Below, in pieces: positions 1-8,411 of a stretch of DNA of 18,975 nt. The first letter of the stretch is position 1. Each line of letters starts with the position of its first letter. The DNA is from CAZJZH01 sp964550465 (GTDB lineage Bacteria; Patescibacteriota; Patescibacteriia; JACRDY01). The notes beneath the pieces are model-generated. The model saw only the letters and a program-made list of their open reading frames with translations. It had not been told where the DNA came from and did not search any database. Position numbers and translations under genes: made by a program. Where the stretch lies: positions 1 to 18,975 of the forward strand of contig CAZJZH010000014.1 in the NCBI GenBank assembly GCA_964550465.1, given 5' to 3'.

Positions 1-1
1 C

Positions 2-1705
2 AATGCTACTGGAGGCGAGGGCAGTATCTTTTATGGTTCTCGGCAAGGGGCGGGAGCGTTGGGTATTGTCGAGGTAGAAAACGCCAACGGTGTTCTATGG
101 CGAACAGATGACGAAGAGCCACCAACCTTTGCTAATGATAGCCCGCCGTTGACCTTTACTGCTGGTGATTATATCGGCTGTAATCCTCAGTATTTTGAAG
201 AATTATTTGTAGATGCGGAAGATTTGCGCCTTGAGTGGACGCTCTATCGTATTCGAGAAGATGGCTATGGTCAGAGCGTGGACAGTTTTACTGACTACGA
301 GCCAACCTTAACAGAAAACAGCTGGACGCCAGATTACTCATATTTTGAAGACACACAATACCGCATCAGCCTACAATTTTTCGAGCTAAACGACATTGCC
401 TTAACTGGTGAATTCACCTTCTTTTTAGGCGGACTGCCACCAGAGCCGCAGCAAGGTCGAGTCATTCGCATTGATGGTACCCGCCCAGAATTAGCTAATG
501 CAGTCTATGAGAGTATTCCGACTGATGCTACGCCACCAAACTATGTTGAAGTCACTAGCGTACCGACAGATATTGGTGATGAAGTTTTTTTGCCGTTTAC
601 CATTGATGGCTCTAAAGAAGATCAGTATGGCGTTTGGGTGATTGGCGCTTTTGATAGTTGGGGTGTGAATGGTCCGGTTGATCCAAGGCCATTGTTTGTA
701 GAATTTACCATCCCGGAGCAGCAAGCTGAGTTTCAGCCGTACCGCAGCATTGCTAGCGGAAAATTTGCTGAACTAGATGATTGGTATTTTGTCCGCTACT
801 GCCCGACGGTAGATATTGGTGATAGTTGTACTGATGATGACGGGCGGATATCTGATTACAACTTTTTCCGCTTTGGCGCTGAATCACAAACACTGCCATG
901 GCTACAATTCCGCCAGGGTGACGTCTTTTCTGGCGGGCAGGTAAATATTGATGCTAACACCCCGGCCGGCCAGGCCAATGCCCTGTTCTGTGTCTTTAGT
1001 GTAGATGGAGACATTGAGTTGGTACCATCAGGCGACCCAGCCTTTGCGGCTTGCCAAGATGCTACTCAGGCCAGCAGGGTTGACCCAGTGACCTTCCCTG
1101 AGCAGTCAACTAATTACTACAGCTCAGTCTTTGGTCAGTTTCCACTGGCCGAAATGGTTCAGACAGCAGGGCGGCAGCAGCGGTTAGTCACTGCTGATAA
1201 CCCTAATTGTCAGTGGAGCAGCGGCGCGCTCAATGGCACGGTCTATTACTGTCAGGGTGATATGACACTCAGTGATATGACGGTTTTCAATGCTAACCAG
1301 GGTAATTCTGGTGCCGGTACCATCGTAGTGGTCGGGGATCTGTATATCACTGGAGACAGCACCTATTCATCAGGTGGAGCGTTGTCCCGATTGGACCGGC
1401 TGGCATCATTAGGGGTGATTGTCCTGAAAGATGGTGCTGACGGCGGACGGATTTTTATTGACGGGACAGTATCTGAGCTGGTTGGCACCTACTATGCTGA
1501 GGAAAGTATTGATACCTGTGGCACGGGTAATTGCAGCAGCACGCCGTTAACTGTCCATGGCTCAATGGTGTCAAAAGCCTTTACCTTTGGTCGACAGGCA
1601 GGCACAGCGACACAGCCAGCCGAACAATTTATCTATGACGGCCGAGCCTTAGCTAATACGCCGCCCGGCTTTGCCGACATTGTCAGAGGATTGCCGCAAT
1701 ACTAA
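2..1705 (+). CDS. C-terminal part of a large secreted surface protein (5' end outside window)
   Basis: The frame is open from base 2 to the TAA at 1703-1705, so only the last 567 codons of a longer gene are visible; a TTG at 59 is not needed as a start. The protein is acidic, rich in Thr, Ser, Gly and aromatic residues, and has scattered Cys that could form disulfides, as expected for an exported protein. The last ~200 residues look like a repetitive beta structure and end in a stretch containing FIYDGR, then TPPGF and a final LPQY. From memory, not a search, this tail resembles large cell-surface proteins found near type IV pilus genes in Candidate Phyla Radiation genomes. No catalytic motif is recognisable. 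Its position just upstream of pilM suggests a pilus-associated or tip protein, which is inference. Confidence 0.7.
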   Translation, partial: NATGGEGSIFYGSRQGAGALGIVEVENANGVLWRTDDEEPPTFANDSPPLTFTAGDYIGCNPQYFEELFVDAEDLRLEWTLYRIREDGYGQSVDSFTDYEPTLTENSWTPDYSYFEDTQYRISLQFFELNDIALTGEFTFFLGGLPPEPQQGRVIRIDGTRPELANAVYESIPTDATPPNYVEVTSVPTDIGDEVFLPFTIDGSKEDQYGVWVIGAFDSWGVNGPVDPRPLFVEFTIPEQQAEFQPYRSIASGKFAELDDWYFVRYCPTVDIGDSCTDDDGRISDYNFFRFGAESQTLPWLQFRQGDVFSGGQVNIDANTPAGQANALFCVFSVDGDIELVPSGDPAFAACQDATQASRVDPVTFPEQSTNYYSSVFGQFPLAEMVQTAGRQQRLVTADNPNCQWSSGALNGTVYYCQGDMTLSDMTVFNANQGNSGAGTIVVVGDLYITGDSTYSSGGALSRLDRLASLGVIVLKDGADGGRIFIDGTVSELVGTYYAEESIDTCGTGNCSSTPLTVHGSMVSKAFTFGRQAGTATQPAEQFIYDGRALANTPPGFADIVRGLPQY

Positions 1706-1726
1706 TCAAATTAAGCGCTAGCGGCC

Positions 1727-1756
1727 TTGCCCCAATATGGCAAAATTTGTTATAAT
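1727..1756 (+). promoter_or_regulatory. Extended -10 promoter for the pilM operon
   Basis: A perfect TATAAT at 1751-1756 is preceded by TG one base upstream (1748-1749), giving an extended -10 box. TTGCCC at 1727-1732 is a 4/6 match to the -35 consensus with an 18-base spacer. Transcription would start near 1763 and give a leader of about 63 nt. TTGCC (1727-1731) and GGCAA (1739-1743) can also form a short stem that overlaps the -35; it has no T-run and is not called as a terminator. Confidence 0.7.
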
Positions 1757-1778
1757 TAACACATCAGTAATGATTTTA

Positions 1779-1810
1779 GCCCCTCGCCGTCAAGGACACT
1801 GGCAGGAGGC
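1779..1810 (+). promoter_or_regulatory. pilM leader hairpin over the Shine-Dalgarno site
   Basis: AGGAGG at 1804-1809 is the only purine-rich ribosome site ahead of pilM, but it sits 16 nt from the ATG, longer than usual. CCTC at 1782-1785 can pair with GAGG at 1806-1809 and GCC at 1786-1788 with GGC at 1801-1803, leaving a 12-nt loop. This would bury the site. The pairing is visible; regulation is inference. Confidence 0.4.
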
Positions 1811-1825
1811 TTCCTTCTTATAGGT

Positions 1826-2971
1826 ATGGCCCTGTTTTCTTCCTCATCATCAACCACCAGTTACCTCGGTATTGATATTGGTGGTCACAATGTAAAGTGT
1901 GTTGAACTAGCAGACGAAAATGGTCGGCCTAAGTTGGTGACCTACGGCTTTAGTGACCAAGTGCACGCTACCGAGACGCCGCCATTGAGTGAAGATATTG
2001 ACCAGAGCGCCGCTACCATTAAGCAAATTTTGAAAAAAGCCCAGACGCGCTCCAACCAAGTGGTGGCCGCGCTACCTATTTCTGCTGTTTTTAGCTCTAT
2101 TATCAGTATTGACGCTGACCGGATTGCTAATACAAAAGAGCAGCAGCAGGCGGTTGAGTGGGAGGCAAAAAAAGTGATTCCGCTACCGGTTGAAGACATG
2201 ATTCTGGAGTACAGTCCGTTGAAGTCAGAAGGCAGCAAGTCGGTTAAGCCAACAGAGCAGCAGACTGATAAAAAAACAAAAACTGCTGGTAAGCAGGCAG
2301 GGGGTGCAAAACCAAACCAGGCAGATTTGAAAGTCAACAGCTTTTTGTTGACCGCCGCACCACGCTCACTGGTCAAAACGTACCTAGATATTTTTCAAAA
2401 AGCGGGGTTGCAAGTGGTCAGTTTAGAAACAGAGAGTTTTGCCCTGGTACGTTCACTGGTCGGTAATGATCGTTCGCCGGTGATGGTGGTTGATTTAGGG
2501 GAGACCAACAGTAATATCACGGTGGTTGATAACGGTGTACCGGTGATTAACAAGACGGTCAGTATTGCTGGCAGCCAGTTTACCGATGTGTTTCGTAGTA
2601 CTATGGATGTTGATCAACCTACTGCCGAACAGCTCAAGCGTGATTTATCTGCCTTGGGTCAGTACCAGCAGTCGCCTCAGGTGGCCAAGATTCTCAGCAC
2701 CTTAGTCCATGATATCCGTTACACCTTTGGGTTGCATCAACAAGAACAGCGCACCTCTGATCGACCGATTGAAAAGATTATTTTAACTGGAGGCACGGCG
2801 CTATTGCCACAGGTTGATCGGTTTTTGGAACAGCAGTTAGGGGTGAAAGTATTTATTGGAGATCCGTGGGCGCGGGTGATTTATCCGCAGGAGCTGACAC
2901 CGGTACTAAACACTGTTGGTCCACGGATGGCTATTGCCGCAGGCTTAGCGATGCGACAAATTATTCGCTAG
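1826..2971 (+). CDS. pilM: PilM, actin-like type IV pilus assembly protein
   Basis: PilM is a cytoplasmic actin-fold ATPase-like protein that binds the N-terminal tail of PilN and links it to the PilB motor. The family signature is clear: a phosphate-1 loop around residues 13-28 (YLGIDIGGHNVKCVEL), a phosphate-2 loop near 219-234 (VMVVDLGETNSN) and a late adenosine loop (ILTGGTALLP). The Ser-rich N-terminus is short. Residues ~133-169 form a Lys/Gln/Gly-rich low-complexity insert that makes the protein (381 aa) slightly longer than typical PilM. The ATG at 1826 is chosen because no other start lies between it and the promoter. The stop is followed after one base by the pilN start, so the two are cotranscribed. 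Confidence 0.95.
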   Translation: MALFSSSSSTTSYLGIDIGGHNVKCVELADENGRPKLVTYGFSDQVHATETPPLSEDIDQSAATIKQILKKAQTRSNQVVAALPISAVFSSIISIDADRIANTKEQQQAVEWEAKKVIPLPVEDMILEYSPLKSEGSKSVKPTEQQTDKKTKTAGKQAGGAKPNQADLKVNSFLLTAAPRSLVKTYLDIFQKAGLQVVSLETESFALVRSLVGNDRSPVMVVDLGETNSNITVVDNGVPVINKTVSIAGSQFTDVFRSTMDVDQPTAEQLKRDLSALGQYQQSPQVAKILSTLVHDIRYTFGLHQQEQRTSDRPIEKIILTGGTALLPQVDRFLEQQLGVKVFIGDPWARVIYPQELTPVLNTVGPRMAIAAGLAMRQIIR

Positions 2972-2972
2972 T

Positions 2973-3593
2973 ATGGCAGATATTAACTTGTTACCACAAG
3001 ATAAGAAGGCTAAAGATACTAAACCACCGGTCAAGCCGGCGCCGGTGCAGTATACTGATCCCAAAAAAGAAGTCACTCTGGCAGTCAAAAAGAAGACAGT
3101 GCCCGCACCGCAGCGACCATCAGCGCCAGTACGCTGGTGGCGCAAACTGCTGCGCAAGCAGAAAAACCGCAAGGCCGCTGAACAGGCAGACCAGCAGCGA
3201 CCAACAGAGGCGCAACCAAGCGCGGCAGTCGCCAAGCCAGCTGAACCGCAGCCGGCAGCAGTGACGTCCAAACCAGTTCAGACACCATCAGCCCCAGCGC
3301 CCAAACCCACTGCTAAGCAGCGCCAACACCACTCGCTCTTGCCACACTCGTACCACCAGGGCAAACAGCGACAGACAGCCAAGGCTACAAAGCAGTCGCA
3401 GCCAGCAGCAGAGAAACCGGCCGCTGAGCAAAAATTGACCATGCCACCAATGCGGAAGAATGGTCGGTCATTTATCGCGGTTGACTTAGTGTCTGACCGG
3501 TCGCAGTTCTTTTCCATGCGGATGTTCTACCGCCGCTTGATTATTAGTCTGTTAATTATGGCTGGTGTAGCGGTAGTTGGTGTGGCGACGTAA
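2973..3593 (+). pseudogene. pilN: PilN, N-terminal part (reading frame broken near 3590)
   Basis: PilN is a bitopic membrane protein that joins PilM to PilO. Residues 4-8 are INLLP, the known PilM-binding motif of PilN. Residues ~15-160 form a long Lys/Pro/Ala/Gln-rich, probably disordered cytoplasmic tail. A hydrophobic segment at ~187-205 is the membrane anchor. The frame ends at TAA 3591-3593 immediately after the membrane helix, whereas normal PilN continues with a coiled coil and an alpha/beta domain. That missing part is found directly downstream in another frame, so this is one gene split by a -1 shift. The ATG at 2973 follows the pilM stop by one base. As written, only a tail plus membrane anchor would be made. 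Confidence 0.85.
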
Positions 3594-4021
3594 GTTCTCG
3601 TCAGGCTGGTGGTGAGGCGGAAACTGTTCGTCAACAGATTGAGACAGTACAGCGAGAATTACGCCAACTTGACCAGCGTCGCGATGAGCTGGTGACCTTT
3701 GAAGCGCAGTTACGGCAAATTGTTGAGTTGCTCGACGGCCATCCATTCTGGTCGCGGATTTTTGCCCTGTTAGAGCAGAGCACCTTACCGGGCGTGCAGT
3801 TCACCAGCCTGTCAGTTGATAGTCAGTATCAGGTCTTGGTCAGTGGGCGAGCGACTGATTATCTGCTGTTAGCCCAGCAAATTGCGGTCTGGGAAGCAGC
3901 TACGGCCACGATTGTTGATGTTGACTTTTCCTCTGCCAACCTGACCGATGATAACGAACAGCCGTACGTTGGATTTTCTGCCGTGTTGACGATTAATACT
4001 GAATTTGTAAGTGGTCAATAG
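3593..4021 (+). pseudogene. pilN: PilN, C-terminal part (other side of the frameshift)
   Basis: This frame carries the rest of PilN: about 30 residues of Gln/Arg/Glu-rich coiled coil, then a fimbrial-assembly-type domain with FWSRIFALLEQSTLPGVQF and a beta-rich end. That is the order expected after the membrane helix of PilN. There is no ATG in the frame; the first near-start is a GTG at 3692, which would cut the coiled coil, and no ribosome site precedes it. The segment is therefore unlikely to be a separate gene. Joining 2973-3590 to this frame by a one-base shift gives a protein of about 349 residues. It ends three bases before pilO. It may reflect an assembly error, a real mutation or, less likely, recoding. 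Confidence 0.8.
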
Positions 4022-4024
4022 CCT

Positions 4025-4609
4025 ATGACACCTACCGATCAACCACTCCGCCGCGAAGAACGACGCCTTGTCTTCTTCTTCTACCAAGCCTTGCCATACA
4101 TCACGGCTGGCTTAGTTATTATTGGTGTGGCGGCAGCCTACTGGTGGGCCTTTCGACCAATGCTCAGTCAGCAAGCCATTGTTGATTCGTTTTCATACCG
4201 CCGCAATGTTGAACAGTTAAGTATTTTGACCAAACAGCGGGCGGATGCTCGGGCAGTGCTGAGTCAGTACGAGCAGTTCGCAGCAGATGATCGACAATTT
4301 TTAGCAGCAGTTTTGCCCAGCCAACGACAGGTGCCAAATATCATCGCCCAGGTCGATGCTGTGGTACGGGCCAGCGATTTAGTGCTGCGGTCATTGAGTA
4401 TCACTGAAGACGGTAGTAACACCGAATCTAGCGGCACGATTCAGACGCTAGCCCTGACACTGACCATTGAAGCGGCCGATCATCAGCAGCTCGAAGCGTT
4501 GCTGGAACGACTAGAGACCAACGTGCGACTGATTGATGTGACGTCATTTCGTTTTAATACCGAATCAGCCGGCGTGACCATTAATGCCCGGACCTACTTT
4601 TACCAGTAA
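4025..4609 (+). CDS. pilO: PilO, type IV pilus alignment subcomplex protein
   Basis: PilO is a bitopic inner-membrane partner of PilN that supports PilC and the pilus platform. The 194-aa protein has the expected layout: a short charged N-terminus, one membrane helix at ~20-43, a coiled coil rich in Gln, Arg and Ala at ~55-95, and a C-terminal alpha/beta domain. Sequence identity within this family is low, so the call rests on layout and on position between pilN and pilB. The ATG at 4025 follows the pilN stop by three bases and has no Shine-Dalgarno site, so translation is probably coupled to the upstream gene. If pilN is really broken, that coupling would be affected. Confidence 0.85.
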   Translation: MTPTDQPLRREERRLVFFFYQALPYITAGLVIIGVAAAYWWAFRPMLSQQAIVDSFSYRRNVEQLSILTKQRADARAVLSQYEQFAADDRQFLAAVLPSQRQVPNIIAQVDAVVRASDLVLRSLSITEDGSNTESSGTIQTLALTLTIEAADHQQLEALLERLETNVRLIDVTSFRFNTESAGVTINARTYFYQ

Positions 4610-4614
4610 TACCT

Positions 4615-4992
4615 ATGGCTCTGCGTGGACACAAACAGGTACGATCACGACGAGATATGATTCTCGGCGGCATTGCTATTGTGGCTTTTGCCCTGACTGG
4701 CTTTGTTTTTTACAGTCAGATTTATGTGCCAGCGCAAGACGTGGTGGTTTATTCACCGGCTGAGGACACAGCTATGACTGAACTGGTGACCACGCCTATC
4801 GTGACTGGTACCAGCGACACTATGGATAAACCGTCACAGCCAGCAGCTACAGAGCAGGCGGTCAGCCCGCAAACCGTCCTGGATCACCCAGTGGTTGATC
4901 GTTTGCGCTATTACACTACAGACATCAAAGTCGGTCAGCTGGAACCGGGTAATCCAGATGTCTTCCGTTACCCCACACCAACAGCAGAATAA
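4615..4992 (+). CDS. Small membrane-anchored protein in the pilP position
   Basis: This 125-aa protein has a basic N-terminus, one membrane helix at ~15-36 and a Thr/Pro/Ala-rich extracytoplasmic stretch ending in a short ordered segment around LEPGNPDVFRYP. It has no lipobox and does not look like the PilP lipoprotein of diderm bacteria, although it sits where pilP would be. From memory, small proteins ending in a GxxNPF-like motif occur at this place in other Patescibacteria pilus operons. It lies five bases after pilO and nine bases before pilB, so it is part of the same transcript. A role as an accessory subunit of the PilN/PilO platform is plausible but not shown. Confidence 0.75.
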   Translation: MALRGHKQVRSRRDMILGGIAIVAFALTGFVFYSQIYVPAQDVVVYSPAEDTAMTELVTTPIVTGTSDTMDKPSQPAATEQAVSPQTVLDHPVVDRLRYYTTDIKVGQLEPGNPDVFRYPTPTAE

Positions 4993-5001
4993 TAACCACC
5001 T

Positions 5002-6753
5002 ATGGCAAACTTCATCGGCTTTAAAAAACTAGAACAAGCACTGACCCGTCACGGCGTTATCACGCCGGCAGTAGCAGCAGAATTAGGTCAGCGACAGTTT
5101 GCTACCAGTGCGGAGTTTTTTGCGCACTTGGCGGTGGCTAGTCAGTTGCCAGAGTCAGAGCTGTTTGGCAGTATCGCTCAGGTGATTGACTTTCCCTACA
5201 CCAACCTAGTCGGTAAAGATATTTCTGCCGATGTCTTAGGCATGCTGCCATTTGATATTGCTCAGCGGTATCAGGCCATTGCTTTTGCTCATGAAGGCAG
5301 CACCATCAAGATTGGTTTAACTGATCCGTATAATGCGGCAGCTATCGAAGCGATTGATTTTTTGACCCAGCAGAAAAAGCTGACCGTGGAGTACCACCTG
5401 ATTTCGCCCAAAGGATTTGGTGAAGCGCTGGGGCAGTATTCAGACTTTGGCCAGGAGGTGGAGGAGGCGCTGAAGGTGGTGGATGAAAGCCGTCAGCAGG
5501 TCGGTACGACCGAGTCTGTTGAAACACCGACTGAGATTAGCCAGGTTATCTCTCAAGCGCCGGTGTCACGGATTGTCTCAGAGATCGTCAAGCATGGTAT
5601 GAAACTGCGGGCCTCAGATATTCACATTGAGCCGGTGCGGAATGGCAGTCGGGTGCGGCTGCGGATTGATGGGGTATTGCAAGACGCACTGACCTTACCA
5701 GCCCATGTCCATGCGGCGGTGATCGCCCGTATTAAGGTGTTGTCATCGCTGCGGTTGGATGAAACACGGGTACCACAAGATGGTCGTATCACCTTGGCGC
5801 TGGGTAACCAGCAGCAGGCGGATTTCCGGGTGTCGATCATGCCATTGCTAGACTCTGAAAAAGCAGTCCTGCGTATTTTGAAAACCGACGATGCTGTGCC
5901 GTCACTGAGTGATCTGGGCTTTCAGAAGTTTCATCAGCAGGTGATGGAGGATAGTATCAAGCGGCCGCATGGTTTGTTCCTCATCAGTGGTCCAACCGGC
6001 TCTGGTAAATCTACCACCCTCTACTCACTCTTGCACATGCTGGACAGTAAGACTCGCAACGTCGTTACGTTAGAGGATCCAATCGAATTTTATCTACCGG
6101 GAGTCAACCAGTCGCAGATTCGACCCGATGTTGAATTTACGTTTTCTTCTGGCTTGCGCGCCTTGCTTCGTCAGGACCCAGATATTATTATGGTAGGGGA
6201 GGTCCGTGACGCTCAAACAGCAGAGATGGCCATTCACGCCGGTTTGACTGGTCATTTAATCTTTTCCACCATTCACACCAATGACGCCTTGGGCGTGGTG
6301 CCGCGGTTGATGGATATGCACGTCGAACCATTTTTATTGGCCTCAACGCTTAATACCATGGTGGCCCAGCGACTGGTTCGCCGAGTTTGTCAGAAGTGTA
6401 AGCAGCCGGTGCAGTTACCTGATTACATTGAGAAAAAGGTGATTGCGGAACTAGATGCTATTGATCCACAGAAGTTACCGAGCGGCGTTGATATTCACAC
6501 GCCCACCTTCTATGAAGGTCGCGGCTGTCCAGCCTGTAATCAGACGGGGTATTCTGGACGGTTAGCCATCGCTGAGATTATCCAGGCCACTGAGCAGCTG
6601 CGGTCACTGATTGTGGCTGGCTATCCGATCGAGCAGGTCAAAGCGGAAGTGGCGCGACAGAAGGCGGTTAGCCTGATGCAAGATGGCTTGCTATGGGCAT
6701 TAGCGGGAGTGACAACGGTTGAGGAGGTATTGCGTGTTACTAATGAAGAGTAA
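5002..6753 (+). CDS. pilB: PilB, type IV pilus extension ATPase
   Basis: PilB is the hexameric cytoplasmic motor that drives pilus extension by ATP hydrolysis. All hallmarks are present in the 583-aa protein: an N-terminal MshEN-type region (~1-150), Walker A GPTGSGKST at 330-338 with Lys336, the Asp box VTLEDPIE at 355-362, Walker B with DIIMVGEVRD at 394-403, the His box STIHTND at 422-428, and a zinc-binding tetracysteine (C463, C466, C509, C512) typical of extension rather than retraction ATPases. The start is the ATG at 5002, nine bases after the previous stop, without a Shine-Dalgarno site. No pilT-like retraction ATPase is in the window. Confidence 0.97.
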   Translation: MANFIGFKKLEQALTRHGVITPAVAAELGQRQFATSAEFFAHLAVASQLPESELFGSIAQVIDFPYTNLVGKDISADVLGMLPFDIAQRYQAIAFAHEGSTIKIGLTDPYNAAAIEAIDFLTQQKKLTVEYHLISPKGFGEALGQYSDFGQEVEEALKVVDESRQQVGTTESVETPTEISQVISQAPVSRIVSEIVKHGMKLRASDIHIEPVRNGSRVRLRIDGVLQDALTLPAHVHAAVIARIKVLSSLRLDETRVPQDGRITLALGNQQQADFRVSIMPLLDSEKAVLRILKTDDAVPSLSDLGFQKFHQQVMEDSIKRPHGLFLISGPTGSGKSTTLYSLLHMLDSKTRNVVTLEDPIEFYLPGVNQSQIRPDVEFTFSSGLRALLRQDPDIIMVGEVRDAQTAEMAIHAGLTGHLIFSTIHTNDALGVVPRLMDMHVEPFLLASTLNTMVAQRLVRRVCQKCKQPVQLPDYIEKKVIAELDAIDPQKLPSGVDIHTPTFYEGRGCPACNQTGYSGRLAIAEIIQATEQLRSLIVAGYPIEQVKAEVARQKAVSLMQDGLLWALAGVTTVEEVLRVTNEE

Positions 6754-6770
6754 TTCATAATCGTGTGGGT

Positions 6771-7166
6771 ATGAGTGGGAACAAAGAAACCATCCTCTTG
6801 GTAGAGGACGATGCCTTTCTCTCAGGCATGTACAAAACCAAATTTGAGATGGAGGGCTATACTGTCTTGGCAGCTGAAGATGGCTTTAAGGGCTTTCAGC
6901 TCGCTAAAGAAAAACAGCCAGACATCATGCTGTTGGACATCTTGATGCCGAAGATGGATGGCTTTGAGGTACTAGAAAAAATTCGCGGCAGTGATGACAC
7001 TAAGGATATTCCCGTTATTTTACTGACGAATTTAGGTCAGAAAGATGATGTCCAGAAAGGGTTGGAGTTGGGAGCTGACGGCTATTTGATCAAAGCGCAC
7101 TTTATGCCCTCAGAGGTGGTGACCAAGGTCAAGCACGTTCTGTCCACTGGTCGACAAACCAAATAA
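6771..7166 (+). CDS. Stand-alone CheY-like receiver protein in the pilus operon
   Basis: The 131-aa protein is a single response-regulator receiver domain with no output domain. The acidic pocket (E12, D13), phosphoacceptor D56 in LLDILMPKMDG, the switch Thr86 in ILLTNLG and the conserved Lys108 in YLIKA are all present, so it should be phosphorylatable. The C-terminus continues with AHFMPSEVV. The ATG at 6771 is preferred over an in-frame GTG two codons earlier, because every other start here is an ATG preceded by a pyrimidine. It sits 17 bases after pilB and 9 before pilC. From memory, this receiver is a recurrent member of Patescibacteria pilus operons. Control of PilB or PilC activity is inferred from position; no histidine kinase gene is present here. 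Confidence 0.92.
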   Translation: MSGNKETILLVEDDAFLSGMYKTKFEMEGYTVLAAEDGFKGFQLAKEKQPDIMLLDILMPKMDGFEVLEKIRGSDDTKDIPVILLTNLGQKDDVQKGLELGADGYLIKAHFMPSEVVTKVKHVLSTGRQTK

Positions 7167-7175
7167 TATTTTGTC

Positions 7176-8384
7176 ATGGGCTTATTTCGCTACACAGTGA
7201 CTGATGAGGCCGGTCGGCGCTATGCCGGCCTGGTTGAGGCTGAAAACGATGCCGCAGCTGAAGAATTACTGGTAGCAGAAGGCTACACTGTGCGACAGTT
7301 AGACCGCGCTGGTCAGCCCAAGCGGAGCCTCGGCTCCATCACCCTGTTTGAACGGGTGACCGCTAAAGATCGGGTGGCATTATCACGCCAGCTGGCTACC
7401 TTGGTGTCATCCAGCCTGCCACTGGTAGAAGCTCTTGAGACCTTAGGCCGACAGACCAAGAAGCGTGGACTACAATCAGTCTTGTTGGATGTAGCGCGAT
7501 CAGTTGAGGGTGGTGAGCGGTTGTCAGAGAGCTTGGCGGCTCATCCGAAGGTCTTTAACCAATTTTACGTTAAGCTGGTAGAAACGGGTGAACAGGTCGG
7601 TAAGCTTGATGAGGTGCTGGAGTATTTGGCCACAGAAGAGGAAAAGTCTTACGACTTGCGTTCTCGTATCCGCAACATGCTGATTTACCCCAGCTTTGTC
7701 CTATCAGTCTTGGTGGTGATTGTCCTGTTCATGCTGGCGTTTGTGATGCCGCGGATGCTGCAGATGTTGCAAGAAACTGACGTAGCCTTACCACTGACTA
7801 CCCAGCTGCTGATTAGTCTGAGTGATTTTTTCCAGGTCTGGTGGTGGGCGGTGCTGCTGGGTATTGGCGCGGTGGTTGGGGGTGTTGGACTGTCCTGGCA
7901 GACGCCGGGCGGGCAGAAGTTTTGGAGCAAGTTACTGTTAAAAATACCGATTTTGAAAAACGTCATTCAGGCCATGACAGTGGTACGGTTTAGCAATAGC
8001 CTGTCTATTTTACTGCAGGGCGGGGTGGACTTGGTTAGCGCATTGCATTCTGTGGCAGGAGTGTTAGACAATCACACCTTTCGGGAGATGACGACTGATG
8101 CAGCGATTGCGGTGGAAGATGGTAATCCACTAGCTGACACGCTGGAACAGAGCGGGTTGCTGCCTATTATGGTGGTGGAGATGATCCGAGTGGGGGAGCG
8201 CGTCGGTCACCTGGAAATGACCCTGGAAAAGATTGCTGACTTTTACACTCGAGAAGTACAGAATACTGTCACGACGTTGGTCAACCTGATTGAACCATCA
8301 GTTATTATCATCATGGGTGTGGGGGTGGGTGTGGTAGTGTCGGCCATGATTCTACCGATGTACCGCTTGGTTGGTAGTTTGTAA
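7176..8384 (+). CDS. pilC: PilC, polytopic inner-membrane platform protein
   Basis: PilC/GspF is the membrane platform that couples PilB rotation to pilin insertion. The 402-aa length and layout fit: an N-terminal domain with FRYTVTDEAGRRYAGLVEA, then two related T2SSF cytoplasmic domains (~65-190 and ~265-390) with membrane helices near 168-190, 221-240 and 370-392. Family features such as FSRQL-like ALSRQLATLVSS and ETGEQVGKLDEVL are visible. It follows the receiver gene by nine bases. The coding end overlaps the start of the pilin promoter: the -35 element lies within the last codons. Confidence 0.95.
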   Translation: MGLFRYTVTDEAGRRYAGLVEAENDAAAEELLVAEGYTVRQLDRAGQPKRSLGSITLFERVTAKDRVALSRQLATLVSSSLPLVEALETLGRQTKKRGLQSVLLDVARSVEGGERLSESLAAHPKVFNQFYVKLVETGEQVGKLDEVLEYLATEEEKSYDLRSRIRNMLIYPSFVLSVLVVIVLFMLAFVMPRMLQMLQETDVALPLTTQLLISLSDFFQVWWWAVLLGIGAVVGGVGLSWQTPGGQKFWSKLLLKIPILKNVIQAMTVVRFSNSLSILLQGGVDLVSALHSVAGVLDNHTFREMTTDAAIAVEDGNPLADTLEQSGLLPIMVVEMIRVGERVGHLEMTLEKIADFYTREVQNTVTTLVNLIEPSVIIIMGVGVGVVVSAMILPMYRLVGSL

Positions 8385-8395
8385 TATGGTATACT
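8367..8395 (+). promoter_or_regulatory. Extended -10 promoter for the major pilin
   Basis: TATACT at 8390-8395 is preceded by TG at 8387-8388, an extended -10 box. TTGGTT at 8367-8372, with a 17-base spacer, is a weak -35 (only TTG matches). Transcription should begin near 8402. A separate promoter fits the high demand for the structural pilin compared with the assembly proteins. Confidence 0.65.
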
Positions 8396-8411
8396 TAACT
8401 AACAATTAATC

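Noticed and set aside
3580..3600. Programmed -1 frameshifting in pilN
   Set aside because: No slippery heptamer at the junction and no evident downstream stem; an error or mutation is simpler.
6765..6770. GTG start two codons upstream in the receiver gene
   Set aside because: All other genes start at ATG after a pyrimidine; the ATG at 6771 fits that and the family length.
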